NCBI RefSeq assembly: GCF_963678975.1
Contig: NC_089278.1
Span: 7,529,479-7,593,478 of the forward strand
DNA: 64,000 bases
Source of the DNA: Dysidea avara
Taxonomy: Eukaryota > Porifera > Demospongiae > Dictyoceratida > Dysideidae
Direction: 5' to 3'
This document shows positions 44,881 through 57,059 of this stretch, piece after piece (the stretch's first letter is position 1; the number at the start of each line of letters is the position of its first letter). Below the pieces are notes generated by a model, which did no database searches, was not told the origin of the DNA, and worked only from the letters and a program-made list of their open reading frames with translations. A program made the position numbers and the translations under genes.

Positions 44881-46130
44881 TATTAACCCTGAAAGCAGTG
44901 GTTTGTAGCTTCTCAGCTCCCCTGTTTAGGGCCCCTCAGTTTTACGATGCCTTTTTTCTGCTAAATTTGATGCCATCCAGGATAAGTTGGCTGACCTTGA
45001 GGATCCTCAGGTGGAGTTGCAGTTGCTTAGGAGCTGTCTTTGTGTTTGCAAGGTCACTCACTTTCTTGGTTGTGTATATACTATCTTCCACTTTGGATTC
45101 CTTCCCTTCACATTTTGACCTTAAGGATCATGCATTTTGACATTTCTGATAGTACTTGGACACAAGCCACTTTGCCGTTTTGATTGGGAGGCTTGGGCTT
45201 ATGTGACTCACACAGCAGTCTGCTACTCCAGTCTTCCTGGGCTTATGTAATTTTGCCTGTCTCGTTTGATGGGGACTTCTGTTGATAATGTGCCATTTCC
45301 TGGAGAAGAAAGTGCCCTCTCTTTCTTTCTATCTCTGGGTCCAATGCTTCCTCTCAGAATGATCTTCAAGCTGCTCTGGATAATTTACCTTTTAAACAAC
45401 TTGTAAACAGCTCTACTATTTGTGATCAAGCACGTCTGCGTGCTGTATCACATTTTTCAGCACTAGTAGTGGCTAGCTTAAGGCATTGCCTCAACCATCA
45501 TCTTGTGGCTTGGCATTCCTTGTCACCTTTCTGTACTTGCCTATCTGTGATTGACCATGTGACCATCTCCTGGGTTGTTCTCATGACCCCTTGTGTGTCC
45601 ATGTCATGATGCTATGTCTCTGTTGTACACCATGCCTTGCTACAGGATCACCCCAGTGTTCTCCTGGAGCAAAGTATTTCATCTGACCAATTTTGTCCAG
45701 GGGACATTTATCACCCTGATTTCCATCTTAGTCATCCCACTTATTTTGACCTTTCTATCAGGTGCACCACTCAGTCTGCTTTCATTTCGTCTGCTGCTTC
45801 TCAGGCCAAGGTGGTGGCTGCTGCTGCTGCTGTTGGTTAGGTAGCTAAGGACAACCAATACCTAGCCATTGTGAATAAGAATGGGGGAGATTTCATCCTA
45901 CTTGTATGTGAGACCTTTGGTGTCTGGTCACCATTTGCTCTATCTACTTTGTTTCAATAGCCGACAGAACAACAGTCAAGAATGGTTTACTGCTGGCAGC
46001 AATTACTGTAGCAACGTTAACTTTCAGTAATTTTGTGGTGGTATAATGCTAAGATGGTACTCTGGCAATATTCTCTTTCCTCTGAGGAAAATTGGACTTT
46101 GGTTAAGTTAAGTAGTGATATACATGTAGT
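44880..46130 (+). pseudogene. RLE-type LINE relic (family S copy 2)
   Basis: Plus-strand blocks in alternating frames match family S copy 1: SAKFDAIQDKLADLEDPQVE upstream, then DHVTISWVVL-type degraded zinc region, PGDIYHPDF, YFDLSIRCTTQSA, VWSPFALSTL and LLQQL near 46010. Multiple stops and frameshifts. Opposite orientation to copy 3 just downstream. Confidence 0.7.
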
Positions 46131-46799
46131 AAGTTAGTGTTGTTGTAGCTTAAGTAGTTTGCTTTTATACTAGTAGCTGGTTAGCTAAGCTTGTTCTTGT
46201 AATGTCCTTTTTGTCTGTTTTTCCTTATGAAGTACATACTTCACAAAAGCTGTCATTGATGCATGTGATCTTGACAAAGGTGCTGAGAATGAGTTTAAAT
46301 GCAAACTGGACCAGGCCATCTTTCAAGCAGGGGCTTAAATCAATAAGTGCTGTGGGAAGAAAAGTGGTCTGGCCACACGAAACTAGTCACTATGGTAAGG
46401 AGGGACAAAAGTAAGACAATTGCGCACATACTGTATGGCTATCAATATGTCAAAGGTTTCTTTGAAGTAAATCTGAAGTGTTTCTGTGAAAGAAGTAGCA
46501 CTGTAACTGTAGTCACTTTTCTGATATATGCTTGACTGAATGCATCAATTAGACAAGCAGTAGAAAATTCTTATGAAATTTAATGAAAATGTTTTGATTT
46601 GATCTGAAGGCACTTTTGGGTTTGATTTTACCCGTCCGATACTGTCATGTTGTTGTGAGGGGAATAGAGGCAGGTTTTTGGGTGATGTTTTATCTTGGGC
46701 AATGCTCATTGTCCCTACTATACAGCTGTATGATATGTAAGACAATGAAGCTATAACTATACACTAATTACTTATAACTAGAATAACTGCTTATAAAAT

Positions 46800-47430
46800 C
46801 CGCTTTACCACCTAACCAAAGTCCAAGTACCAAATAGCATAATATCTGAGCTAGAATTGTAATGCCATAAGGTCACAGACAAATGTTGCAATAGCTGTTG
46901 CCTAGCTAATTAACTTTGGGGGAAGACCATTCTTAATTGTGGTATGATCAGCAAAGAGCATAGAGTTGATAGGGCAAATGGAGACCAAATTCCAAAATTC
47001 TTGCAAACTAGAGGAAAGAAATCCCTTCCATGACTGTTCACATTGTTGAAATAACAACTGTCTTTAACTTCCTTACCAGCAACAGCAGCAGCCACCCCAG
47101 CTGCAGAGGAAACAACAGCAGACTGGGTGGTGCATCTGACAAAAAAGTCAAAATAAATGGGGTCCAAATCTAGATGGTAAATGTCCCCTGGACAAGAACA
47201 GTTGGGAGATGCGATACCTTGCTCCTGGAGAACACCAGGAAGATCCTGAAGCAAGTACTACAGAAACCAGTGCATCATTGTGCTGGAAATGTAGGAGGGT
47301 CAACAAACTGATCTATAGCAGATAGGCAAGTACACAAGGGTGACAAAGGAGTTCCAAGTGAAGAGCTAGTATAAAATCATGAGGGGAAATAGCTAGGCCT
47401 AAAGATGGCGTTTTAAGGCATGTAGACATA
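46800..47430 (-). pseudogene. RLE-type LINE relic (family S copy 3)
   Basis: The frame 47254-46910 retains LQDLPGVLQEQGIA, PGDIYHLD, YFDFFVRCTTQSA, GRDFFPLV and IWSPFALSTL. Inverted relative to copy 2, with about 0.7 kb between the two 3' ends. Confidence 0.7.
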
Positions 47431-50400
47431 TTTGATCATGAATAGTTGAATGCTTAAAAAGTTGCCGAAACAATATTTCATTGAAGATAATTCTGAGAGG
47501 ACAGAGTGTTCAAAAATTTTGATTGTGGGAATTGATCAATGCTCACATGATTAATATTCATGACATTTTGCCATAAAAACCACTCAGACAGAAAAGTTTC
47601 ATTATCTACGAGTTTTAATAAGGTAAGAATTAGTGCTATAGCTTATTCACAAGTGCTTTCGCATGCTTTCAAATACAGACCACACCCACATTACTGATTA
47701 CATGAAAAACCACTCTACAAACAAGTTTACCTAACTAGGCTTTTAATTATTCAACGATTCAATAGCGAGATAAACTTGCGTAACTGAAATTCTCTCAAGT
47801 ATTTGTCCATTCATACACAATGTACCAGCTGCTGACTCACAATCAAAATTTTTAGGCATTTACATATTATATATCCAGTGGTTGCACTCGTATTGAATGA
47901 TTTCCAGGCGTGGGCTATTAACCTGCTATGATGTTTTTTTTACATAAATTATTAGCTGTACATATCAGACAAAAGTCCTACGTTACAAAACATAAGACAA
48001 ATATAACTCATATTCAACCAAGTAAGCTAATTATTAAACATACATACAATTCAAGAGTGAAACTGCATAACTGCATCATGAGAAATGATAAGTCATCATC
48101 TTACATAGGTGCATGCTAATTATAGAATGGGTAATAATATGAATATCAGTACAAAGCTTGTAGTCAAGAAATACTTAAGTGGGTAGAAATAGAACTAGAT
48201 AAGTGCTTGTTGGTATTCCAGTATTCCCAGAATTTCAGGGTCCTAAATACCAAGAGTTCATAATGAACTCTTGTAAATACTGATAAGCAATTCTTTGGTA
48301 TTGTAATAATATCAGTCTAAGTATTTGCTGAAAACCTAGTCAGCCACAGGTAAGCAAAACATTTAATAAAGCTTTGACACAATTACATCACATTGCATAA
48401 TCAAAAAAGGCAACAAGTCATAGGAAAACAGGATCCCAGATGTTGTGGTTCATATGGCATGTGCTTAGAATGCATTTTGCCAGATACTGGTGAATCCCTA
48501 TTATGCACTGTTACAGATTTCGTACTTGACAAGAAGTATGAAAGAAAGTGAAGCATATTTCAATGTTTAATATTGTACAATACTTGATAGCTATATACTG
48601 ATGGATGTATCCATTCTGGCATCGTTCACTAGCTCCTAATAAAATAACAAGAGATTTATAGTCAGCATCATATTTGGGTCCTAGCCATAAATTTGCTATA
48701 TTAGGTGTGACATAAATGGTGGATAACACTATTGGAATTATACTATGTTTTGTCTAGATACATGGCTTCACTGCAAGCCATGAATGTAGTCAATTACTTT
48801 AATAATCAGTAAACATGTTTACTGTGTCATATGACCATATGGTATGATGAGCATGCACACACAACATCTGGGTACAGTCATTACATGTGGGATGCTGCTG
48901 TAGAATAATTCGATGATTTGTCACCTAGTTTAGTACAACATTTATACTAGGATTATTCAATTGACAATTTTCGCTACACTATTATAGAAAGTGTAATTAT
49001 GGTGATGTGGGGCTACATATGCATGTACATGCACCAGTGTGTTCTTTATATGTGTGACCAATGTAGGTATGCAAGTATGGATTTTGACAGGAAACGATAT
49101 GAAGTTGAGGGCACTCAATTCAGTGTGGTTCCACTAAATGTGTAAACATCTCTGTATGCTCTGCTAATGTACATAGAGACCATAAATGAAGTAGCATTTT
49201 ATGGAAGTACTTTCTTATGTAGTTAAGTCTACACAAGCTAATTGATATATAATAGTGGTAGCTAAGCCTCTGCTATTATTTATTCTTGATAACACAAACA
49301 ATGAAACCATCCATGTAAAGTATTTTATATTTGAAAATGGCTCCACCTTGTGATTTTATTTCCTAAACTTTTATTGGAGAAACTCAACATCGCTGCATGT
49401 ACATGCAAGTGGGTGTGTTGGTTACCTATAAATAGTGTCCTACTGGGAGAAAGTTTGAAGGAGAGCTGAATGGCAAACCTGGAGACAAAATGCAGTGCCT
49501 ATCGGTTCAAGTCACACACACCTCTTCCTGTCTGTGCCTTTACTGTCCCTTTAACTTCACATAATTTACCATTATGCACAACTTTGATCAGGCACACTTA
49601 TGTAGCTACCTGCATTATAGTAGTGCATATTTTAATCGCATGTAAAATCACTGATAATGCAAATACACATGTGCTTAGCCCATTTACAAGATTCGAGCAA
49701 GTGCCACACTTGAGCTATGAAAACAGTCATAAACCAGTCTTAAAAATTATTGCTGCAGACAAGCTGTTTGGGTGGTACTCACAAAATTGTGAAATTTGTG
49801 AGCTTTTATCTGCAAACGATGCCACTCATGGTATTAACCCTCAATTTACGTTCTAGTTAAGAGTAGGATATCATCGTTACCAACCTGAGGCTGAGGCGAA
49901 GCCAAGGCCAAGGTGTTGATAACAAAGATATTCCACAAGTGCAGGTGTAGTTTCTATCCCATTCACACTATGAAACACTTGACTTCATAAACAATCTGTC
50001 AATGTCGATTACTGAAGTCAAGGTGTTGATAACAATGATATCCTATGTGTTATGACATGCCTTCTATCCTACACTTTGAAGCATTCAACTTCTTTGAAGC
50101 ATTCACTTCATGGCCAACATGACAACGAAACTAGATAGTCATGGTTTCAATTTTTGTTGTTCTTGTAGTTTTAAGATTCATGCTGCACTGATTGTGTAAA
50201 TCATGTTGTCTTTCATATTTAAGGTTATCACAAGGGGTCGCCAATTCCCCCAGAAAACCCCAAAATTATGTACGAGAGTCCCAAAAATTTACATATTTCA
50301 AAAAAATGCAGTTATATACATATATTGTTACTAAGATATTTTCACTTCTCCTTGTGAATGAAAGAAACAGTAGACAACTGGGGACCACAGGAGCCTCAAC

Positions 50401-51000
50401 AGGAGTACAAGGCAGTTAATTACTCCAAACAGTCATTGTAACTACCTACTCATCATCAAAACCATCTTCATTGTGATAGTAGTCACCGTGACAAGTCATT
50501 ACATAATTCAGTAAAGTATAATAATAATAATACTGCTATATCTACTTGTACTTGAGAGTGGGGACAGAAATGAAAATATCTGATTTTGTAGATTTTCAGG
50601 ATTTCTAAATTATTAATGGATTTCTAATTGATATTGTACAAGAGTCCCCAAGCCATTGGTGACCCCCAGGTTCTTACCTACTGGGCCATTCCCAGGGTTA
50701 ACTATATACTATATACTCCTATAGTTTTTAGTGGGCCATACATATATGGTTATCCATTGCAGTCACCTATCGTGAAGTTGCAGGCATCTATCAGGTGTCC
50801 TGGATCTTTTACAGCAGCGTAAGTGCTTTAAATAAATTTGTGGCATCTAAATTATGCTGCTCAAGGGAAATGTTATATGGAAAATTAACACCTTGATATG
50901 GTTTTATTGCATAAAGAAGGTGATGACCAACCTGATTGATAAAAGGAAAGACAGAGCGCAGAGGGCATACACTTGTCGGAATTCCAAAAAGCACATTCCA
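47430..51000. other. No recognised gene
   Basis: AT-rich. Two imperfect direct repeats (CAAGGTGTTGATAACAA at about 49908 and 50020). A 128-codon plus-strand frame at 49470-49856 lacks any recognised domain and is probably fortuitous. Confidence 0.4.
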
Positions 51001-51290
51001 CTGGTAGTTTGTTGTTAAGGCATAAAATGGTGGCCATATGCTGTTTTGTTTGGCTTCCAGCCTTGCAACTGTGGTCAGGCAGGCTGGCAAGCAGGCAGAC
51101 GAAAATTCAAGTTTGGACAACTTTTAAAATAAATTCTATATCCAGCCACCTGTAAGTGTTGTTTGACTAATATTATGCTGTAAAGGTGATTTTCATTGTG
51201 TAAGATGTTTCTAGGATGACTTTTAGTGGTGGAATTTTAGGCGGCATTCATCATTTTAGGGGGATTCCTACTTAAACAGTACGGTCAACA
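51000..51290 (+). repeat. Dispersed repeat, family C copy 2
   Basis: Inverted match to 12.25-12.58 kb: CTTGCAACTGTGGTCAGGCA, TATATCCAGCCACCTGTAAG, AAAGGTGATTTTCAT and GGAATTTTAGGCGG. Confidence 0.65.
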
Positions 51291-52145
51291 TAAATAGTAA
51301 GCTGGTTACTAATCAGTAGGCTAAACAAACTTGATTACATGTTTCTCATCCCCGCCCACATCACCTCTCACCTACTCATGCATGTATTTCATCACTACAT
51401 GACTGCTCATCATTTGTAGTGAAAAAGTATTTTTCCTATAAGATCAACAGGGCTAGTAAAATGCAATTAGTATGATATCTAACTTCTAGTAGCTGCTGAA
51501 TGCTTCCACCTATAATAGCTACCTATGCCTAGATAAGTTTCAAAATATCTCAGCTTGAGTAGCTAATCAATGCCTGGGTCAGCGCCACTTAGCTAGACTA
51601 TGTAATCATGTGATATTAAATGTGACTGGATTTGACAAAACAAGGTTTCCATGCACATCCAATTTTCTGACTGTAGCTAATTCGACTAGCTAGCTACTTA
51701 GAAAGCAATTGATCTAAAATTTCTACACAATTCTTCCATAGCATTGTAAAATACTAGGTCAAAATTTGAAACTATTAAACGGCACATACATTGAGTTATC
51801 ACATGATGCATTAGTCATAAAAATGGATCGGTGTGGTTTCAGTGGGCAAATTCGGTCACGTCACATGAAGTGGGAATGGACGTACGTCCGAGCGTACGTC
51901 AGTAGTGTTTCCCTAGTGAACAACACTGGCTTGTGTAGCATTACAAAGCGTTCAGTACCGTAGTGAGAGGGTCGTGTAAACTCGCTCGAAGTCTGCTTCT
52001 GTCAAAGCTACCCGCGCCAGTTTTACTGATGCTAGCTATAAGTATCATTACTAAACTTACTGCCAGTCTACTGATAAGGCCAACAAATCACGACTCAGTT
52101 ACTTCATCTGGAGGTTGAGGCGTAACCGATCAGATCATTATTCAT

Positions 52146-52610
52146 TAAGGCCAACATAATAAGATTCCTTGTTTCCCGTCACCTTGAGAGCAATCAGGTA
52201 ATGAGGGCGGGCGGTTATTATTATTAATAACTAAAATTTTATTATTTTGGTCAGCCTTAACTGTCCATAAGCTAACTAGTCTAAAATAGCATTCTAGCTA
52301 GCTACAATGGATGTTTAAGAGCTTGTCATAAGCATACCAGACAAGTAAGCACTTAGGAAGACGTTTAGCAACAAGGTAAGTAGTTCAAAAATGCTTTCAA
52401 GCAAATAAATATCATTGAAATGTGTTTTAGCAGAATAACTGAGTGTATGGCTGACTGCTCTATTAGAGTATTTCGATCTTTACACAGAAATATTTCGTAT
52501 TTCTAAATAGTTATAAATTCTAAATGCAATAATAATTATCAATGCGGTAGGCAAAGTGGGTATGCGGGCGGGTGACGGGAAACAAGGAATTAATAAATGT
52601 TGGCCTAAAC
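52146..52610. mobile_element. MITE with about 38-bp inverted ends
   Basis: The left end (AAGGCCAACATAATAAGATT...CTTGTTTCCCGTCACC) pairs with the right end (GGTGACGGGAAACAAGG...AATGTTGGCCT). No coding capacity. Contains GACTGCTCTATTAGAGTAT at 52453-52471. Confidence 0.65.
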
Positions 52611-52980
52611 GTAGGTCTAACTTTGCATGGACTAGCACAGCACTGAATTCTGTTTGTACACGTGACCACGTTAACTATTTTAAAGCTATGATGCAATCGA
52701 AACTATTTTTAGATCGGCAATAGACACATACAGTTTGGCTACTTTACACGAAGTTCGCATATTGAAATTAGCCATTGGGATTGCGAACCTAATAAAATTT
52801 ACTGATTTTAGCGGAATTCCGCATATCTACCAACATGGTAAGTTCAAAAACGTACGACAAACCCACTAAACGTTGGTTTAGGAAACATGGTGTCTGTTCA
52901 TATAGAACAAAGCTATTCTAAACTAAATTACTCACGCGGCACTTTCTCGAAGCGGCTTTCCTTAACTTTTGTCTTTAAAC

Positions 52981-53847
52981 CAGGCCCGTAGCCAGGGGGG
53001 GTTCGGGGGGTTCTGAAGAACCGCCCTCTTGGAAAAAAGGTCCACAATTTCAGTAAAAGGTCCACAATTTTAACAAAAAGGTCCACAATTTTAGTATACA
53101 AGTCCAAATTTTCAGGAGCAAAAGTCCATTAGCTACAGTTTACTAGATACCACTATAATAAGAGGCTAAAATAAGTGCTCCGAGTAACTCATTCAGTGCT
53201 TGCATTAATGCAATGCAAGATCGAAATACTCTAATAGAGCAGTCAACCACTCTAATAGAACAACCACTCTAATAGAACAGTCACAATTACATTTTCTTTT
53301 AAAAGCTACTTAATTTACATGTAGATTGTCTAAGCCGAGCTTTCATTAAAATATAAGATTTTGGTGGACAAGCCCCTCCATGCAGAGCCCACGAATAGCA
53401 TCCATGCTTCAACTCCATGCAATGTGTAAATTTCATTGTTTAAGACACCCTTTGTTCTGCTACACTGCCCTTGTTGATCATGGCAGAGTGCTCAATCTTT
53501 CCCATTCTTATTCATTGTGACATTCCAATATATTATATTTAGACACATGCATGTGCAGATGGTATAATTACAGTAGCAGTAGAGATATTTTTCCAGATAT
53601 CATTCATACAGCTGGTCTTCAGCTTACCTAAAAAAAAATTGTTATTTTTATTGACTGAAATGCCACTAAATTCAACCTTTTAGTATCTGTTTTCAAAAAA
53701 TTTTCTGGGGGGGCATGCCCCCAGACCCCCCTAGATTGGGTGTGCTTCGCACACCCAGTCTCAGTACCTTTATTAATCATCATACAAGTAAAGGTCCACT
53801 TTTGGTCAAAAAGAACCCCCCTTTCAAAATTCCTGGCTACGGGCCTG
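52981..53847. mobile_element. Non-autonomous TIR element, 867 bp, ends CAGGCCCGTAGCCAGG
   Basis: Perfect 16-bp terminal inverted repeats (52981-52996 and 53832-53847), flanked on both sides by TAAAC (52976-52980 and 53848-53852), a 5-bp target duplication. Subterminal G- or C-rich tracts and an internal TGGGTGTGC hairpin. The same end sequence is, to my knowledge, widespread in marine invertebrate genomes. No transposase. Confidence 0.8.
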
Positions 53848-53943
53848 TAAACTGAATGCCGGGCCCGCTCGAGGGTAACAACTCTTCGTACAATTCCCTC
53901 GAATTACTGAAGTATTATTCATGTACACAATGTTCCAGACCGT

Positions 53944-54050
53944 TTTAAAAAAATTTTTTTTTTTTATTAATTATTTTTTTTAAAGGGAAAAAGCACAAAA
54001 TACAGCTACAATACAAACTACTCTACAACTAAACTACAAACAGACCGTTT
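53944..54050 (-). repeat. 3' UTR fragment of a family S LINE
   Basis: The 40 bp from ACAGCTACAATACAAACTAC onward match the 3' UTR of the copy at 34.1 kb, preceded (on plus) by an A/T-rich tail like that at 34067-34100. Confidence 0.65.
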
Positions 54051-54639
54051 TTTTGTTTAGACTAATTAGTTTAAGGTGAATTCCCATAGTCTTGGTAACG
54101 GGTGAATCCTTACGCATTGGGAAAAATGACGAACCGGGTTCAGGAACAGTGCTGGGCCCACGTATCCGCTGCAGCTACGGTCTTGAAAATAAGGTGGAGT
54201 ATTCCTTAGAGGTATGTACGTAATTAGCAGACCGTTTTTTGTTGTTATCACTACGTAATGTTGTGGGCGCTTCGAAAATGCACAAAAATCACTGTGTTTT
54301 TACACCATTTTATGTACTTTTGGGGGCGTGTCCCTTTCAATATTAAGGTTACGGTATAGTCACGGGCAATCATTCAAAATTTTGAATGCCTATCGATACT
54401 TTTTGAGAAGCCCATAAAACCAGTCTAGCAGCGTGAAAAGTTTCAAATGAAGGTGAAGCCCTTCATATTTATTGTTTATATGTAGCTACAGTGTAGTTTG
54501 AGGCAGGTGGAACACTACAATTTGTTGTAGTAGCACAAGTAAGCCAGCCCATACATCGCTCAGCTCCAGCTGTCACTACCATGTTTTTCCGCTGCCAAAT
54601 ACAGCAAAAGCTGTAGACTCTGTTGGCATAGTGATACTG

Positions 54640-56890
54640 TATATTATTTTTAAAAATATGTACAAATAAATACGTATGTGGGCCCTCGGTCAACATGCGA
54701 CTACAAAAAGGACCTCAAATGGAACTAATGTGGGCATGGCAAGGGAAAATACAAAAAAAAAATACAATTATATGGATGTTACTTAATTAGGGTTCCACTC
54801 CCTACAGTCCTTCGCCAAGAATATTCTCCTGGATGCCAACATACTGGCAGAAGCAGCAGTATCTAGAAGTTTCTTGATGGCTGACCTTGATGGTTTCACT
54901 ACAGGATGGACAAAAGTTAATAAATTCAGCAGATTCGTGACTGTGGATGGTTGGTAATGGCCTAGGACAGATATCTCAATTGTGTCATAATAGTTAGAAA
55001 TGTTTAGACGGTCAAATTCAGCTAACAATTGGAGATACTCCACTTTATTCTGTTTCCTATCGCGGGAAGCCTGAATATGCTGACTGGAGTCCAGAGGGCA
55101 GGTTAATTCTAGGAGGGTGATAGATGGGCACTTGGTGTTGTATATCACAATGTCAGGGCGGTAGGAAGTAATTAGAAGATCAGATGGGATTGTTGCCTGG
55201 GGGGCATCATTAGCATAGAAATTTGGTAAATCTGCAAACACGTTGACAAATGGAGTATCAGCAAAGATATCAATAAGTGACGAGGCCAAAATGGAAAGGA
55301 CTTGATTATGCCTGAAAGTATATCTTTGTAGGTTTAAAGCAGTAGGACAATTGCTTAAAACATGAGCTGCTGTAGGACGATTTGAGTCACAAAGAGAGCA
55401 CTTAACTTCACATTGAATTGACCACCGCTGTAATTAACAGCAGTGGGCAGAGTATCAGATGCTGCACGTAATAGAAAGGATAGTTGGCCAGGGTGGAAAC
55501 CGCTTAATAGTTGATTCCAAGTTTTACAAGAGTCTTCTAATTCCGCTGAGCCTTCAAACTTGGACTGTACAGACAATGTCTGTAAATGATGTTTACATTG
55601 ACTTGTAGTATGATCTCTCAACAAGTGTTTGGCTTTGACATACAGTGAGCGCGCAGATGGAAGTGTTGAAAACTGCTTTTTAGCATTTAACAGGATGGAA
55701 TAAGTATTAACTTTTATTTGCATGGCAACGTTGCCAAGATGCAGTTGGAGGCCAAGTTCCCAAAGACACTGATCAGCAGAAGCACTGACACATGCTAGTA
55801 AACTTAATTTAGCTTCTCTTGAGACATGAGAAATGCTTGGACAACAAACCCCAGGATAGTAGAGAACAACACGAGTAGCACTCCGAGGCAAATGTAGCCA
55901 TTTCTTCAAAAAACAAGTGGCAATAGATTCCAGTTTTGAGATGGACCAGCTGGAGACAGCATCAACGTACAGGTGAAACCGAAGCAATGATATTATATAG
56001 TTCCTGTATATCCACAGCTTATACTCTCCACGAATAGGGAGTGAATCAGTGGCGGTAAGCAAGTCAGACAGACGACACAGCATGCGCTTGCTTGCAGTCT
56101 TCTTTGTAGTACTTAAGGAAATATCAATTACCTTCCCCAGAAACTTTGTATGACCTTCTGTGATGGATCTGGTCATACCATTAGATAAAGCTATGCCTTG
56201 TGAGAGAAGTTTGGCACCATTAAAAAGGAAAGAAATACACTTGGCAGGTTTGAAAACTAAATCTAAATCAGTGGCTTTCAGGTCAAGAAGTTGTAAAACA
56301 GATTTATGAGTATCAAAGTCATCAGAGATCAAAGTCACATCATCAGCATAACCTTTAAGAGAATGCTCCATTGAGTCAGCATATTTCAGAGATAGTTTCC
56401 AGCTGACTTTAGTAAAGATAGGTTTACCATCCAAGGGTACAAATTTCCTTGCTCGTTTAGAACAAGGTTTCCATTCTATTTCATGCAGAGCTACAACTTC
56501 AGAAACCTCATAACTATCACTGTCATCATAAACAATCTTGCAAGACTTGTCTTGAAAGTATTGGTCAATATGGGCTCTGTACCAGCCAGACGGCTCTTCT
56601 CCAGCCTCTGACCATTTTACATATACAAAGGAAATGACTGGTGGAAAGTCTTCAGAGTTTTCTATAGGTATTTTAATACGATAACCATGAGGGTGGTTTA
56701 GTGATTCAGCAAGCTTTAACAGAGGATTAAATGCAAGTAAAAATATTACAGGAGATAAAGTATCACCTTGGAAAACACCTCTTTGGAGTGGTATAGGCTC
56801 AGTTTCCCACAGTTTACTAGTTATAATTACTGACAGAGAGAAATAGAATGCTAAATTTATTAGGTCCTGTGAAAGCGGTTTTGGCGTGTT
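54640..56890 (-). pseudogene. RLE-type LINE (family R copy 2): RT with Tudor-like insert, zinc finger, endonuclease
   Basis: On the minus strand an open frame from about 56890 runs to 55355: RT motif B (RGVFQGDTLSPVIF), then a Tudor/Agenet-like segment (VKWSEAGEEPSGWYRAHI...IVYDDSDSYEV, about 56450-56630), RT motif C (GYADDVTLIS) and the thumb. A 1-nt frameshift near 55435 shifts to the frame ending at 54783, with zinc finger (CSLCDSNRPTAAH...C), endonuclease core (YRPDIVIYN, LLELTCPL) and a conserved C-terminus. 5' truncated. The 3' UTR (GCATGGCAAGG, CATGCGACTACAAA) matches copy 1 at 30.9 kb. Confidence 0.85.
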
Positions 56891-57059
56891 TCTTCCCAGT
56901 GACTCAGATACAAGCCTTCAAAGAGCTTGTTTTACTCGAAAAAACTACTAAAAGTTCCTATACAACCAGACTTAAAAAATCGCTTCCACAGGACCTAGAT
57001 ATTTTAGTTGTTTAGTCACTTGTGTTGAAATTGTAAGGATTCAGTAATCTGTTAGTCTG

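Noticed and set aside
49470-49856. 128-codon plus-strand frame
   Set aside because: No recognised domain, no splice or promoter context, surrounded by non-coding AT-rich sequence.
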